A stretch of DNA of 36,013 nt from Candidatus Hydrogenedentota bacterium (GCA_016215105.1 JACRLJ010000145.1:2782-38794); one strand, 5' to 3'; positions 1 through 7,341 are shown, numbered from the stretch's first letter. Notes: generated by a model not told the origin, from the sequence alone. A program made the numbers and translations.

Positions 1-1789
1 CCCCCGCGCTCCAGACCGGGCCAATCTCCGCGAATCGGTGACCCTTTTGGGGCCGCACATCCCGGATTCCAAATTGGTCATCGTCCGCCCAATCCAGGTT
101 CCGCCCGATCAGCAAATCATCGGCGCCCGCCTTGCCGCCAACGGCGGCGAACATGGTGCAAAACGGCGAGCGATACAAGTCTTCGGTCTTGCCGCGGGCC
201 GCGATCACCGCCCCGCATTGCAGCAGCCATACTGCGTCAAAAGGCAGGCCCGCCCCCGCCGCCATTCCCTCAATTTCCTCCGTCACGTTGGGGCCAACAC
301 CCGTCAACATCGGGCGGACGGAGATCCCCAATTGCGGAAGCGCCAACGGAAGCGGATCGACAAACGACGGCAACCAACTCCACCCCCCGGTCTTCGGCAC
401 ATATTGGCCCGACTCGATGTGCGCGACAATCTTCGATTGGTACGCGCTGGTCAGCGCGTCCTTGAACGCGGCGCCGCGTTGACGGCCAATCTCGTACGGT
501 GTCCCAGCCAATCGAATGATCGAGCCCCCCGCGGTGGGTTGCGGCTCCGCCACCTTCGATTCACCCGCTTCGCCCACATTGGGCTCCTCATGTCCAGCGC
601 GTGTCATCAGCCGCGAAAACTCGTCGTAAAACCAGTCCTCGATCCGCGGGCCATAGAAGTTCATGCCGGATTCATACTCAATTTTGGAATACTCGCCGCG
701 CGGCGCGAAATACATCAAATGATCGTTGGACAACGCCACGCTGAACTGCGCCGCGTACCCGCGCGCCAACGCCCGCTGGCGCAGCTCCAGGCCAATCTCG
801 ACACAAGGTTCTCCAGGGAAGAACGTCAGCAGCAAATCGTTAATCTCGAGCGTCTTCAATACCGTCTTCGCGGGAAGAAAACTCTTGGCGAGCGTCAACG
901 GCAGTTGCGGCGCGCTCGTACCCACATGCAGCTTGGCGTCCGCACAGGCAACATCGTTGGCCAGCGCCTTCACGCGCGCGGCGAGTGTACGCCCAATGGA
1001 CTCCGCTCTCGCCCAGCCTTCGTGGTTTTCCGGATTGCCGCAGCGCTGGTTGCCTTCGGCGCCATTCATGAACATCGCCACGCACTTTCCCCCGCAAAGC
1101 TTCTCCAACTCGTCGTAGTAGTAGCCGGGATAGTCCGCGGAAATCGCGTAGTGGTCGGAATCGGGAGCGGTCGTGGGGTGCGCCGCAAAGTTCGTCACGA
1201 TCGCAATGGGATTCCCATCGGCGTCCTCGACGCTAATCACCCCAATCTGACGATCGATCGGCCCACCTTCCTGACGCCGGTTTATCGAAAGTGAATCCTG
1301 TTCAGTCGTGCCATAGCCAATTGACGCCCGTTGCCGGGCCGCGTACGCAGACGCCATCGCTCCCGCGATCTTCTGGGCGGTGGCCTCCAACAGCTCCGGC
1401 ATGAACCGCCCCGACACGGTGCGAAAGATCAGTCCTTTCACCATCCCGCCCTGTGCGCTGTGCGTATGCGTTGCCGTCAGGAAAATATTCTCGCGCGGGA
1501 CATCCTTCGGCGCCAGTTCGAGCACACGGTCGCGCAACTCGCGATTGATTACGCACAGGTCCGCGTTCACCAGAAACACGCGGGTCGCGCCGTCGTCAAG
1601 ATATAGGCATCGCGCCCAAACGGGATCGTGTACCGACACAGCGCCCCGCCCCATCCGGTCGCCGTAGCCATTCAGAGGCGCGCCCAGCGGCGGCGTGATC
1701 TCGATCTTCGCCGCGCCCGCTTCGAACGCCTGAACAACCGGCGCCACGAGCAACGCCAGCACAATGAGGAAGTATCGCGCCATGAACAT
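1..1789 (-). CDS. Ceramidase-like + C45 Ntn-hydrolase fusion (3' end cut off)
   Basis: An open frame of 596 codons runs from ATG 1789 (alternative ATG 1783) off the left edge with no stop. Residues 1-21 form a signal peptide, so the product is exported. Residues ~24-400 resemble the neutral/alkaline non-lysosomal ceramidase N-terminal domain: KIEITPPLG near 28, a THTHS metal-site motif (H108, H110), FAAHPT (H204) and NGAEGN (242-247). Residues ~425-596 look like the C45 acyl-CoA:penicillin N-acyltransferase family: GTPYEIGRQRG (429-439), then SPFCTMF with likely autoproteolytic nucleophile Cys544, then LLIGRNLDW (559-567). Each domain family is known to cleave or transfer N-acyl groups; joint action on acylated amines or sphingolipid-like substrates is inference. 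An AGGA sits just upstream of the start. The C-terminus is unseen, so more domains may follow. Confidence 0.82.
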   Translation of the reverse strand, partial: MFMARYFLIVLALLVAPVVQAFEAGAAKIEITPPLGAPLNGYGDRMGRGAVSVHDPVWARCLYLDDGATRVFLVNADLCVINRELRDRVLELAPKDVPRENIFLTATHTHSAQGGMVKGLIFRTVSGRFMPELLEATAQKIAGAMASAYAARQRASIGYGTTEQDSLSINRRQEGGPIDRQIGVISVEDADGNPIAIVTNFAAHPTTAPDSDHYAISADYPGYYYDELEKLCGGKCVAMFMNGAEGNQRCGNPENHEGWARAESIGRTLAARVKALANDVACADAKLHVGTSAPQLPLTLAKSFLPAKTVLKTLEINDLLLTFFPGEPCVEIGLELRQRALARGYAAQFSVALSNDHLMYFAPRGEYSKIEYESGMNFYGPRIEDWFYDEFSRLMTRAGHEEPNVGEAGESKVAEPQPTAGGSIIRLAGTPYEIGRQRGAAFKDALTSAYQSKIVAHIESGQYVPKTGGWSWLPSFVDPLPLALPQLGISVRPMLTGVGPNVTEEIEGMAAGAGLPFDAVWLLQCGAVIAARGKTEDLYRSPFCTMFAAVGGKAGADDLLIGRNLDWADDDQFGIRDVRPQKGHRFAEIGPVWSAG

Positions 1790-1813
1790 TTGTCCTGAGT
1801 TTGGCAGTTGGCT

Positions 1814-1868
1814 GGGACTGACCCCATAATTCGCACGGCAGTCTGGTGCGAAATACGGGGTCTGTCCC
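1814..1868. repeat. REP-like imperfect palindrome (23-bp arms)
   Basis: Arms 1814-1836 and 1846-1868 are inverted copies with three mismatches around a 9-nt loop. The outer ends read GGGAC..GACCCC and GGGGTCTGTCCC. This resembles REP-type extragenic palindromes mobilised by RAYT transposases. It lies between the stop of the enoyl-CoA hydratase gene and the start of the ceramidase-like gene, and could also end transcription of the former, though no T-run follows on either strand. Confidence 0.7.
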
Positions 1869-1959
1869 TCTCTTTGATGGCGTGTCGTGCCTATGGCGCA
1901 GATTCTTGATTTCACGAGATCTCAACGGTTCCGCAACGTGCCAACTGCCGAATTCAGAT

Positions 1960-2745
1960 TCATACGTCCGTGAATCGCGGCGCGCGCTTTTCCACGAACG
2001 CCGCGACACCTTCCGCTGCGTCTTTGCTGCTACCGGCCACTTGAAACGCCGCCAACTCCAGCTCCGCGCCTCGCTCCGGATAAAATGAGCGCTCTCGCAC
2101 CGCGTGCAGGGTCACGCGAGTCGCCACGGCGGGCTTTGACGCCAGAACCACCGCCAACTCCTTGGCCGCGTCCATCAACTGAGCCGCCGGAACGACTTTG
2201 CAGACCAGCCCCGCCTGAAACGCTTCCTGCGCGCTCACCATACGCCCGGTGAGCAGCCAATCCATCGCCCGCGCTTCCCCGATCAATCGAGGCAGGCGGT
2301 GCGTCCCCCCCCATCCGGGAATGATACCCAAATTGATTTCCGGCTGACCGAATTGAGCGGCCTCCGACGCGATCCGCAAATGACACGCCAACGACAATTC
2401 GCATCCGCCCCCAAGAGCCATCCCTCCCACGACCGCCACAACCGGCTTCGGGCATGACTCGATTTCGTCAACCATAGCTAGACCGTCACGGGTAAGACTC
2501 ACCTCAGCCGGAGGTTTGCCCAACGAATCGCGCAACGACGGAATGTCGGCGCCGCCGCTGAAGAATCGCTCCAGGGCGCTCGTGATCAAGATGCAGCGAA
2601 CGCCCGTGTCCTCCCTGAGCTCCGCCAAACCCGCCCGGATGTCCGTGACCAGTCCCGCCGAAAGCGCGTTGGCCTTCGGCCTGTTCATGGCGATTACGCC
2701 ATAGCCGTCCGCGCGCTCTACCTGGATGTTCTCATACGTTGTCAT
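1960..2745 (-). CDS. Enoyl-CoA hydratase/isomerase family protein
   Basis: A 261-residue crotonase-fold protein of normal family length. Oxyanion-hole segments are FSGGADI (62-68) and GMALGGGCEL (108-117). The two acidic positions used by hydratases are present: Glu116, and Glu136 in FGQPEINLG. NRPKANALS (21-29) is the usual N-terminal signature. It should act on enoyl-CoA or a related acyl-CoA thioester in the cytoplasm; the exact substrate cannot be read from sequence, and isomerase or decarboxylase relatives share these motifs. A GGAG about 11 nt before ATG 2745 supports the start. No other fatty-acid oxidation gene is adjacent, so its pathway is open. A REP-like palindrome follows the stop. 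Confidence 0.88.
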   Translation of the reverse strand: MTTYENIQVERADGYGVIAMNRPKANALSAGLVTDIRAGLAELREDTGVRCILITSALERFFSGGADIPSLRDSLGKPPAEVSLTRDGLAMVDEIESCPKPVVAVVGGMALGGGCELSLACHLRIASEAAQFGQPEINLGIIPGWGGTHRLPRLIGEARAMDWLLTGRMVSAQEAFQAGLVCKVVPAAQLMDAAKELAVVLASKPAVATRVTLHAVRERSFYPERGAELELAAFQVAGSSKDAAEGVAAFVEKRAPRFTDV

Positions 2746-2935
2746 GCGACGTGTTCTCCATCTGATTTGACAAATACCATGATATGCGCCTGATGACCGC
2801 TCGAAAAGCCTGCCTCCCCCAAAACTACAGCGTTCGCGACAGGGCCTCGTCCCGGAGACCTCAACGCGTCCCGCCAGGAGCCGCTATTGTACAGCCGTCA
2901 CTACCCGGAAGAAAACCGCGCCACCTCAACCGGCC

Positions 2936-2962
2936 AGTCCACTCAGTCCACTTGGTCCACCT
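2936..2962. repeat. Three degenerate 9-bp tandem units
   Basis: Three units, AGTCCACTC, AGTCCACTT and GGTCCACCT, lie head to tail and touch the stop codon of the AsmA-like gene. A second 9-bp array with a related GTCC core is at 30161-30187. Function unknown; slipped-strand expansion is the simplest source. Confidence 0.55.
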
Positions 2963-3702
2963 CAACGCCGCCGTCCCAGCAACCCCCGCTGTTTCTTCTC
3001 CGGCTGCTCTGGCGCATCTTGCTTCTCCGCCGCGCCAAACTCCTGAATAAGCCGCCCCAGGAATTGAGCCATCGCTTGATCCACCGGAAGACCGGCGCCA
3101 TCCGCACCCGCGAAACTCATCTCAATCGGACCAACCGGCCGGCGTTGAGACGACGTTCTGCCGAGCGCCGTCGTATCGACGATGACATCGCATCCGTCCA
3201 GCACACCCCGATCAATACGAAACTTCTTTCCCGCCCCGGAAGGCATAGGCCGCCCAGCCACGGCCGCAGCCGCCAACTTGGGACGCGCCGCCGCGTCCAT
3301 CAATCGTTTGAGATTCGACCCCGCGCTGAGACGCGTTTCCACGATGACCGACGCCCCTTTGACCTGGATCAGCCGAATCTCCGGATTGGGCGCAAGAAGC
3401 TTTCGCGGCTCCGCCTCCACCCGCACCGACTCCGCCGTCAGCGCATGATCCGTCTTAAAACCCAACGGATTCCCAATGCGTAGACCCGTCAGTTCCAGAT
3501 ACTGTCCGCCCTTCTCCCAATGCACGCCCTCCACAGAACACGGCGCCTCCAACACCCACGACAACACCGCCCCCACCGCCGCCTTCACCACACCCTCCAG
3601 TTTGGACGGATCCTGCTCCTCCTCCGTGTCCGCCCAACCTCGGCCTGCCAACACAAGAACAGCCGCCAACCCCCAAACAATCGTCCTCTGTAACGTACCC
3701 AT
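2962..3702 (-). CDS. Exported AsmA-like protein
   Basis: A 246-residue protein from ATG 3702. Residues 1-24 are a signal peptide (hydrophobic run WGLAAVLVLAG, then a GRGWA cleavage region). Residues ~38-150 carry the beta-rich pattern of AsmA/DUF748 proteins: an amphipathic segment, then LELTGLRIGNP, then alternating strands ending RLIQVKGASVIVE. AsmA-like proteins line the periplasm and assist lipid transport or outer-membrane homeostasis; this one holds only one short repeat of that fold, so it may be a minor or specialised member. The C-terminal 30 residues are charged and low in complexity (AEKQDAPEQPEKKQRG), probably disordered. An upstream ATG at 3732 is in frame but would place ten residues before the signal peptide. 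Confidence 0.68.
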   Translation of the reverse strand: MGTLQRTIVWGLAAVLVLAGRGWADTEEEQDPSKLEGVVKAAVGAVLSWVLEAPCSVEGVHWEKGGQYLELTGLRIGNPLGFKTDHALTAESVRVEAEPRKLLAPNPEIRLIQVKGASVIVETRLSAGSNLKRLMDAAARPKLAAAAVAGRPMPSGAGKKFRIDRGVLDGCDVIVDTTALGRTSSQRRPVGPIEMSFAGADGAGLPVDQAMAQFLGRLIQEFGAAEKQDAPEQPEKKQRGLLGRRR

Positions 3703-3732
3703 GTGCCTACCCACCAATCCTGCGCCGCGCAA

Positions 3733-4004
3733 GGAACCGCAAACGCCGCTTAGTATTCACCACCAAAACCGCGCCAAGTTGTTATCCAGTCATTGTACCG
3801 CACGACGGACTCCCCTGTCTCTCAGACAACTACACACGCCACAGGGACGCAACGAACTCTGCAAAAGGCCCGACCCGCAAGAGGCGATCCCACTCCCCCT
3901 ACAAAGCCGGCCGCCGTGTACCACGCGCAGACACGGCCTCCTCGCAAAGTCACACCCCCGGCGAAAAGCACCCCAACCCCAATACACGAACCAAGACCCG
4001 GGTA
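3733..4004. other. Gene-free C-rich stretch
   Basis: The plus strand is strongly C- and A-rich with few stops on either strand, so several frames stay open, but none gives a recognisable protein, a good ribosome site or normal amino-acid composition. I see no RNA gene. It probably carries the upstream region of the AsmA-like gene: TTGGCG-16-TACTAA is a weak promoter candidate on the minus strand near 3758-3785. Confidence 0.4.
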
Positions 4005-4027
4005 GGGACGTTTCGCAGAAACGTCCC
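4005..4027. repeat. Perfect 9-bp inverted repeat
   Basis: GGGACGTTT (4005-4013) and AAACGTCCC (4019-4027) are perfect inverted arms around CGCAG. The right arm merges into the reading frame of the HsdR relic, so the palindrome marks the breakpoint where the rest of the restriction gene is missing. It looks like a small dispersed hairpin element; there is no second copy in the window. Confidence 0.65.
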
Positions 4028-4184
4028 CTTCGCCTACGAATCCACCGGCGCCGTCACCCAATTCACCAACGACCTCGACCCCGGCCCATGCAGCCACGAA
4101 GTCTTCACCTTCCACCGCCCCGAAGAACTCATCCGCCTCGCCAAACGCCTCGATTCACCAAGGTATTTTACAGAAGGTTCTTGA
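4020..4184 (+). pseudogene. Fragment of type I restriction subunit HsdR
   Basis: Codons from 4020 to the TGA at 4182-4184 contain FAYESTG, QFTNDLDP and VFTFHRPEEL in order. This matches the HsdR stretch just before the helicase motor, usually of the form YESTG..T.FTN..DP..R.R.VF.FHRPETL. Only ~45 codons remain of a protein normally near 800-1000 residues. There is no start, the upstream end is cut by a hairpin repeat, and downstream the frame drifts into a stop. It is a relic, not a working gene. A probable HsdM N-terminal scrap lies at 5828-5881 on the same strand, suggesting that a whole type I locus once stood here. Confidence 0.7.
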
Positions 4185-4297
4185 CACACCCGAGAGCTAT
4201 GCAAGTAGGTTTCTCAGGCGGTGATCTTGCCGTTGCGGGGCATTAGCTGGCACACTACCAACAATGATACTCACCGACGGCCGAAGGGATACCAGCC

Positions 4298-5239
4298 ATG
4301 CGAAGCATTGAATACAGGCTTAAGCTAAGCGGACTGCACGCGCCTGAAGGCAAGATCGGCGTGCGCGCGCTGCTCGACATCCTGGGCGGCCTAACGACAT
4401 GCGCCGAGAGGCAACTACGCCTGGTCATTGAGGGCTCGAGCGTCCGGAGCGGGCGCAATCCCGCGTGGCTCGGAAAGGCGGTTGACTTGACCTTCTCTGG
4501 GATCGGCAAAGGTTCCACCACGCTAACGTTCGAGGCGCCTATCCTGGAGGATGTCATGGGTGAGGCCATGCGGCAGGAGGATTTCTGGGTTCAGAGGCCG
4601 GCGCCGGATGATACTGCGCTCTCCCTGTTCGCAAAATCCATCCGGGACGCTACAACGGAGAACCTGGAAAGCGAATACTACGATGGAGGCGTGTTGTCCG
4701 CAATTCTAGACCTAAAACCTTTCGTCAAGTCAGAGGCCCAGTCAATCGAATTGATCTCGAAGGCAAGGCCTGCCGACGACATGATCTTGGGTATGGAGCA
4801 AATGGAGAAGGCCGAGAAACTCAAAATCCGTCTGCCCGAACCGGGCACGTTTCTCGTCTCGGGAAAGCTTGATGCGATTGAGCATAGCCGTCGGCGTTTT
4901 CATTTGCTACTTGCTGAAGGCCACTCGATACATGGACAGATTGACGAACACGAGATATCTCCTGAGCGTCTCAGGGATTTTTGGGGCAGGAACGTAACGG
5001 TAAAAGGGACGGTGTTCTTCAAGCCTTCCGGGCACATCAAACTCCTGGAAGCCCAACACATTAGGGAGCGCGCCGAAGGCGAAGAGGTCTTCGAGGCGCT
5101 CCCTGCCGTTCAAACGGAAGCCGAATTCGTGGGAAGCATCGTACAGGCCGCCGAAAAGAGAAACTGGGTCAAGTCCGTCTGGGGAAAGTGGCCGGGCGAT
5201 GAAACCATCGAAGAAACGATCGAGGAGTTGAAGCGCTAA
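4298..5239 (+). CDS. Uncharacterised 313-aa protein, putative antitoxin of the PIN gene
   Basis: I do not recognise a named domain. It has no signal peptide or membrane segment. Residues 1-95 have a mixed alpha/beta pattern (LSGLHAPEGKIGVRALLDIL; later KGSTTLTFEAP), the centre is acidic and helical, and ~190-260 appear beta-rich (GHSIHGQIDEHEI, NVTVKGTVFFKPSG), perhaps an OB- or barrel-like fold. The tail ends WGKWPGDETIEETIEELKR; short W.WPGDE..E.....L tails occur in antitoxins preceding PIN toxins, where they bind the toxin. The PIN gene begins 13 bp downstream with its own GGAGG, so the two are surely co-transcribed. At 313 residues it is far longer than a usual VapB (70-100) and has no obvious DNA-binding domain. 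Antitoxin role is inference from context and tail. Confidence 0.65.
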   Translation: MRSIEYRLKLSGLHAPEGKIGVRALLDILGGLTTCAERQLRLVIEGSSVRSGRNPAWLGKAVDLTFSGIGKGSTTLTFEAPILEDVMGEAMRQEDFWVQRPAPDDTALSLFAKSIRDATTENLESEYYDGGVLSAILDLKPFVKSEAQSIELISKARPADDMILGMEQMEKAEKLKIRLPEPGTFLVSGKLDAIEHSRRRFHLLLAEGHSIHGQIDEHEISPERLRDFWGRNVTVKGTVFFKPSGHIKLLEAQHIRERAEGEEVFEALPAVQTEAEFVGSIVQAAEKRNWVKSVWGKWPGDETIEETIEELKR

Positions 5240-5252
5240 GGAGGGGTGAACG

Positions 5253-5717
5253 GTGAGCTATCTACTAGACACAACCATATTGGTCGGCCTGCTGCAAGCA
5301 GCGCCCTATGCGGACTATGCGTCGAAGAAATACGCGCTATGGGAAATATCAAGCGCGCCAATAATCTCCGTCGTGACCGTGGCGGAGATTAGATCTTTTT
5401 CTCTGCGTAGACAATGGGGCGCCGAACGCATGGAGAGGATTGAGGATCTATTCCGAAAGATACCGCAGGTGCCGTGCAACCATCCGTCGGTGATCAATAA
5501 GTGGGCCGAAATTGACGCCTACAACCATCGCAAACACCCAACGCTGCAACTTGAAGGTTCAGCCAGAACGATGGGTGACAATGACCTGTGGATTGCGGCG
5601 ACGGCCTCAGTTCTGCGGGCTCGATTGCTTACAACGGACAAGGACTTCTCTCATCTTGATGGCGTCTTCGCCGAAGTAGATTGTATCGATACCAGTTGGA
5701 CCGCTTCGGATGTGTGA
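5253..5717 (+). CDS. PIN-domain ribonuclease toxin (VapC family)
   Basis: A 154-residue PIN protein starting at GTG 5253 behind GGAGGGG. The acidic metal-binding set is complete: Asp6 (YLLDTTIL), Glu45 (VTVAEIRS), Asp109/Asp111 (MGDNDLWIAATA) and Asp129/Asp131 (TTDKDF). VapC-type PIN enzymes cleave RNA, often tRNA or rRNA, with Mg or Mn and are held inactive by a partner. Length and motif order are normal and nothing suggests decay. The only candidate partner is the 313-residue protein 13 bp upstream. Its RNA target cannot be read from sequence. Confidence 0.87.
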   Translation: MSYLLDTTILVGLLQAAPYADYASKKYALWEISSAPIISVVTVAEIRSFSLRRQWGAERMERIEDLFRKIPQVPCNHPSVINKWAEIDAYNHRKHPTLQLEGSARTMGDNDLWIAATASVLRARLLTTDKDFSHLDGVFAEVDCIDTSWTASDV

Positions 5718-5827
5718 CGGCAGTATTGCTTGCCTACGGTCGCAGAAAGCAGAGCGGGAACTGGCCCTAAGTCATTGCAGTACAATCGCTTGGTGTTTCT
5801 ATTGCTTTCCAAAGGTCCCCAAGAAGC

Positions 5828-5881
5828 ACGAGCAACGACTCCCAACAAATCGTCAATTTTGCCCATGTCCTCCGCGACGAC
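5828..5881 (+). pseudogene. Probable N-terminal scrap of type I methylase HsdM
   Basis: The 18 codons from ACG 5828 read T-SNDSQQIVNFAHVLRDD. HsdM proteins often begin M-(S/T)..Q.IV.KLWN.C.VLRDDG, so this looks like an HsdM start whose ATG has become ACG and whose gene is lost after the VLRDD motif. The frame then runs into the RES toxin's upstream region. The match is short, so confidence is limited; it gains weight from the HsdR relic at 4020-4184. A lone TACAAT box at 5781-5786 may be the old promoter. Confidence 0.38.
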
Positions 5882-5971
5882 AGACTTCCGGATTCTTCAA
5901 GAAAAGTGCCTTTGGCTCACGACGCGGGAATGGAAAACACGCGCCATGCTAGATACTGGGGATACTCCCAT

Positions 5972-6562
5972 ATGACCCCACATCCCCGGTATAGCGCTCT
6001 CGCGGCCAAAATGCGTAAACTTGTCTCGTCCGGAACCACCGCAGCTCGGGCGGACATCGTATTCCGTTATTCTTTCCGCAAGTACGCCACCGCGACGGAA
6101 ATGATGAGCGGGACCGGGGCGTTCAAGGCTGGTGGCCGCTGGAACGCTCCGAACACTTTTCACGGCGTCTACTGCGCTTCCAACCCTGATCTCGCAAACC
6201 GGGAGTATTTTGCGTCGTGCCGAATCGCGGGAATTCCCGAACATACCCGGATGCCCCTGGTTGGAATAGCGGTCGAGGTCAATCTGGCGCAGGTTCTGGA
6301 CCTTCGCGACCCCGCCATCCTCAAACGGTTGGGCGTCACTCAAACCGCGTTGAACGCGGACCAGTGGCGGGACGAAATGGACGCGGGCAGGGAATCGCTC
6401 TGTCAGGCTATCGGCAGGACCGCCAAGGAAGCCGGTGTCGAAGCGCTACTGGTCGCCTCGGCGCAGGCCACGAACTCGAATGAACACAATCTCGTGCTAA
6501 TCATCGAGAACGCCCCGCCGGGCAGCAAAAAGTGGCGCGTAATGAAAGGCCACAAAAAGTAG
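5972..6562 (+). CDS. RES-domain toxin
   Basis: A 197-residue protein from ATG 5972 (GGGGA 9 nt upstream); in-frame ATG 5930 and GTG 5906 would only add residues outside the domain. The RES signature is complete: an early Arg in IVFRYSF (~32), GAFKAGGRWN (49-58), HGVYCAS (64-70), a downstream Glu in LANREYF (78) and the C-terminal strand HNLVLI. RES toxins degrade or ADP-ribosylate with NAD, depleting it or modifying targets, and are neutralised by an Xre-type antitoxin. That antitoxin is encoded 95 bp downstream. Toxin-first order is unusual, since RES genes commonly follow their antitoxin. No strong promoter is visible immediately upstream; transcription may come from the PIN operon. Confidence 0.85.
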   Translation: MTPHPRYSALAAKMRKLVSSGTTAARADIVFRYSFRKYATATEMMSGTGAFKAGGRWNAPNTFHGVYCASNPDLANREYFASCRIAGIPEHTRMPLVGIAVEVNLAQVLDLRDPAILKRLGVTQTALNADQWRDEMDAGRESLCQAIGRTAKEAGVEALLVASAQATNSNEHNLVLIIENAPPGSKKWRVMKGHKK

Positions 6563-6573
6563 GACGCAAAATG

Positions 6574-6591
6574 ACATGCAAGTATGCATGT
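6574..6591. promoter_or_regulatory. Palindromic operator candidate in the RES-Xre gap
   Basis: ACATGCA (6574-6580) and TGCATGT (6585-6591) form a perfect 7-bp palindrome with a 4-nt centre. Further CAAAATG/CATTTTG and TTGCA pieces surround it (6567-6609). It lies directly upstream of the -35 box for the Xre gene and within 12 bp of the toxin stop, so it is a likely site for Xre autoregulation. Binding is inferred. Confidence 0.55.
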
Positions 6592-6599
6592 AATAGTGC

Positions 6600-6629
6600 T
6601 TGCATTTTGGCGCCTCCTTCTGCTACAAT
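6600..6629 (+). promoter_or_regulatory. Sigma-70 promoter of the Xre antitoxin gene
   Basis: TTGCAT (6600-6605), an 18-bp spacer, and TACAAT (6624-6629) with an extended TGC before the -10. The start site would be near 6636, giving a ~22-nt leader that contains AAAGGAG before ATG 6658. It gives the antitoxin its own transcription independent of the upstream toxin gene. Confidence 0.65.
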
Positions 6630-6657
6630 GAGTTCGTCGGATAAAGGAGTTAGCGCC

Positions 6658-7143
6658 ATGACGAAACGTATCAATGCCAATGCCGCCACGAGGGCCTCTT
6701 CAAAAGGCGCGAAACGAACCGCGGTTACCGCTTCGGTCAACTCCGCTCGGGAGACAGCGTTGGAATATCCGGAGAGAAAAGGAAACGTCGCTTTGATCTC
6801 CCCCAGATCCGAACCAAAGGTCTTCCGTTCCGTGCGGGAATCTCTCGGCTTGACTCAAGGGCAAATGCAGTATTTGTCCGGAATCTCGGTCCGGAAAATC
6901 TCCGGGATTGAAACCGGCGAACACAAACCCACGACCGATGACGTGCGCCGGTTCAATGAATTGGGCCGGCTAACCAAGGAACTCTCGCAAATCATCAAGC
7001 CCGACGCCATTGCGGCATGGTTGGAAACCCCGAGCGAATACTTCAGCGGGGCCTCTCCCGCCCAAGTCATCAAGAACGGCGAGTCTGACCGCGTCTGGCG
7101 GCTCATCTGGCGGCTGCAGGATGGCGTGCCTCTAGATCAATGA
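6658..7143 (+). CDS. Xre-type antitoxin with Xre/MbcA/ParS toxin-binding tail
   Basis: A 161-residue protein starting at ATG 6658 behind AAAGGAG. The first ~50 residues are basic and Ala/Ser/Lys-rich. Residues ~53-108 form an Xre helix-turn-helix (VRESLGLTQGQMQYLSGIS, then KISGIETGEHKPT). Residues ~118-160 fit the Xre/MbcA/ParS toxin-binding region: AIAAWLETPSEYFSGASP, then a G...VW.L..RL..G pattern. It should neutralise the RES toxin encoded just upstream and repress its own promoter through the palindrome at 6574-6591. The low-complexity N-terminus is longer than usual for the family. Confidence 0.85.
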   Translation: MTKRINANAATRASSKGAKRTAVTASVNSARETALEYPERKGNVALISPRSEPKVFRSVRESLGLTQGQMQYLSGISVRKISGIETGEHKPTTDDVRRFNELGRLTKELSQIIKPDAIAAWLETPSEYFSGASPAQVIKNGESDRVWRLIWRLQDGVPLDQ

Positions 7144-7201
7144 GTTTGAGCGGCCCCTGATTCCCCCTGCATCTGTGAGAAACCGTATTCGCGGGTTGCC
7201 C

Positions 7202-7309
7202 AGAGGCGCGGCCAGAAAGCCTCCGCATAGCAAAACTCCGTACGAGCCAGCGCCGGTATTGAACAACTTACAGACGCTTTCTGGCCGCGCCGCGTTAAAA
7301 AGCCGACTT
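7202..7309. repeat. Dispersed 108-bp repeat, copy A
   Basis: The inverted ends GGCGCGGCCAGAAAGC (7205-7220) and GCTTTCTGGCCGCGCC (7276-7291) are perfect 16-bp complements around a 55-nt loop. The 108-bp core matches 18746-18853 with seven differences, all transitions; weaker likeness runs on to about 7341. Copy A lies 58 bp after the Xre stop, in non-coding DNA. The compact structure suggests a MITE- or REP-like element without its own protein. Confidence 0.85.
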
Positions 7310-7341
7310 CCTGGCGGAGTCCCGAACTTCTTTGGCCTTAT

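Noticed and set aside
38-1294. Long plus-strand open frame (418 codons)
   Set aside because: It is Arg/His-rich with no family motif; the minus strand carries a clear ceramidase-like/C45 protein through the same DNA.
4181-4209. TTGACA as promoter for the 313-residue gene
   Set aside because: Seventeen bases on stands AGTAGG, not a usable -10; the true promoter of this operon was not found.
3476-4246. 256-codon plus-strand open frame
   Set aside because: Pro/Arg/Thr-rich noise over the AsmA-like gene and C-rich spacer, and in another frame than the HsdR relic.
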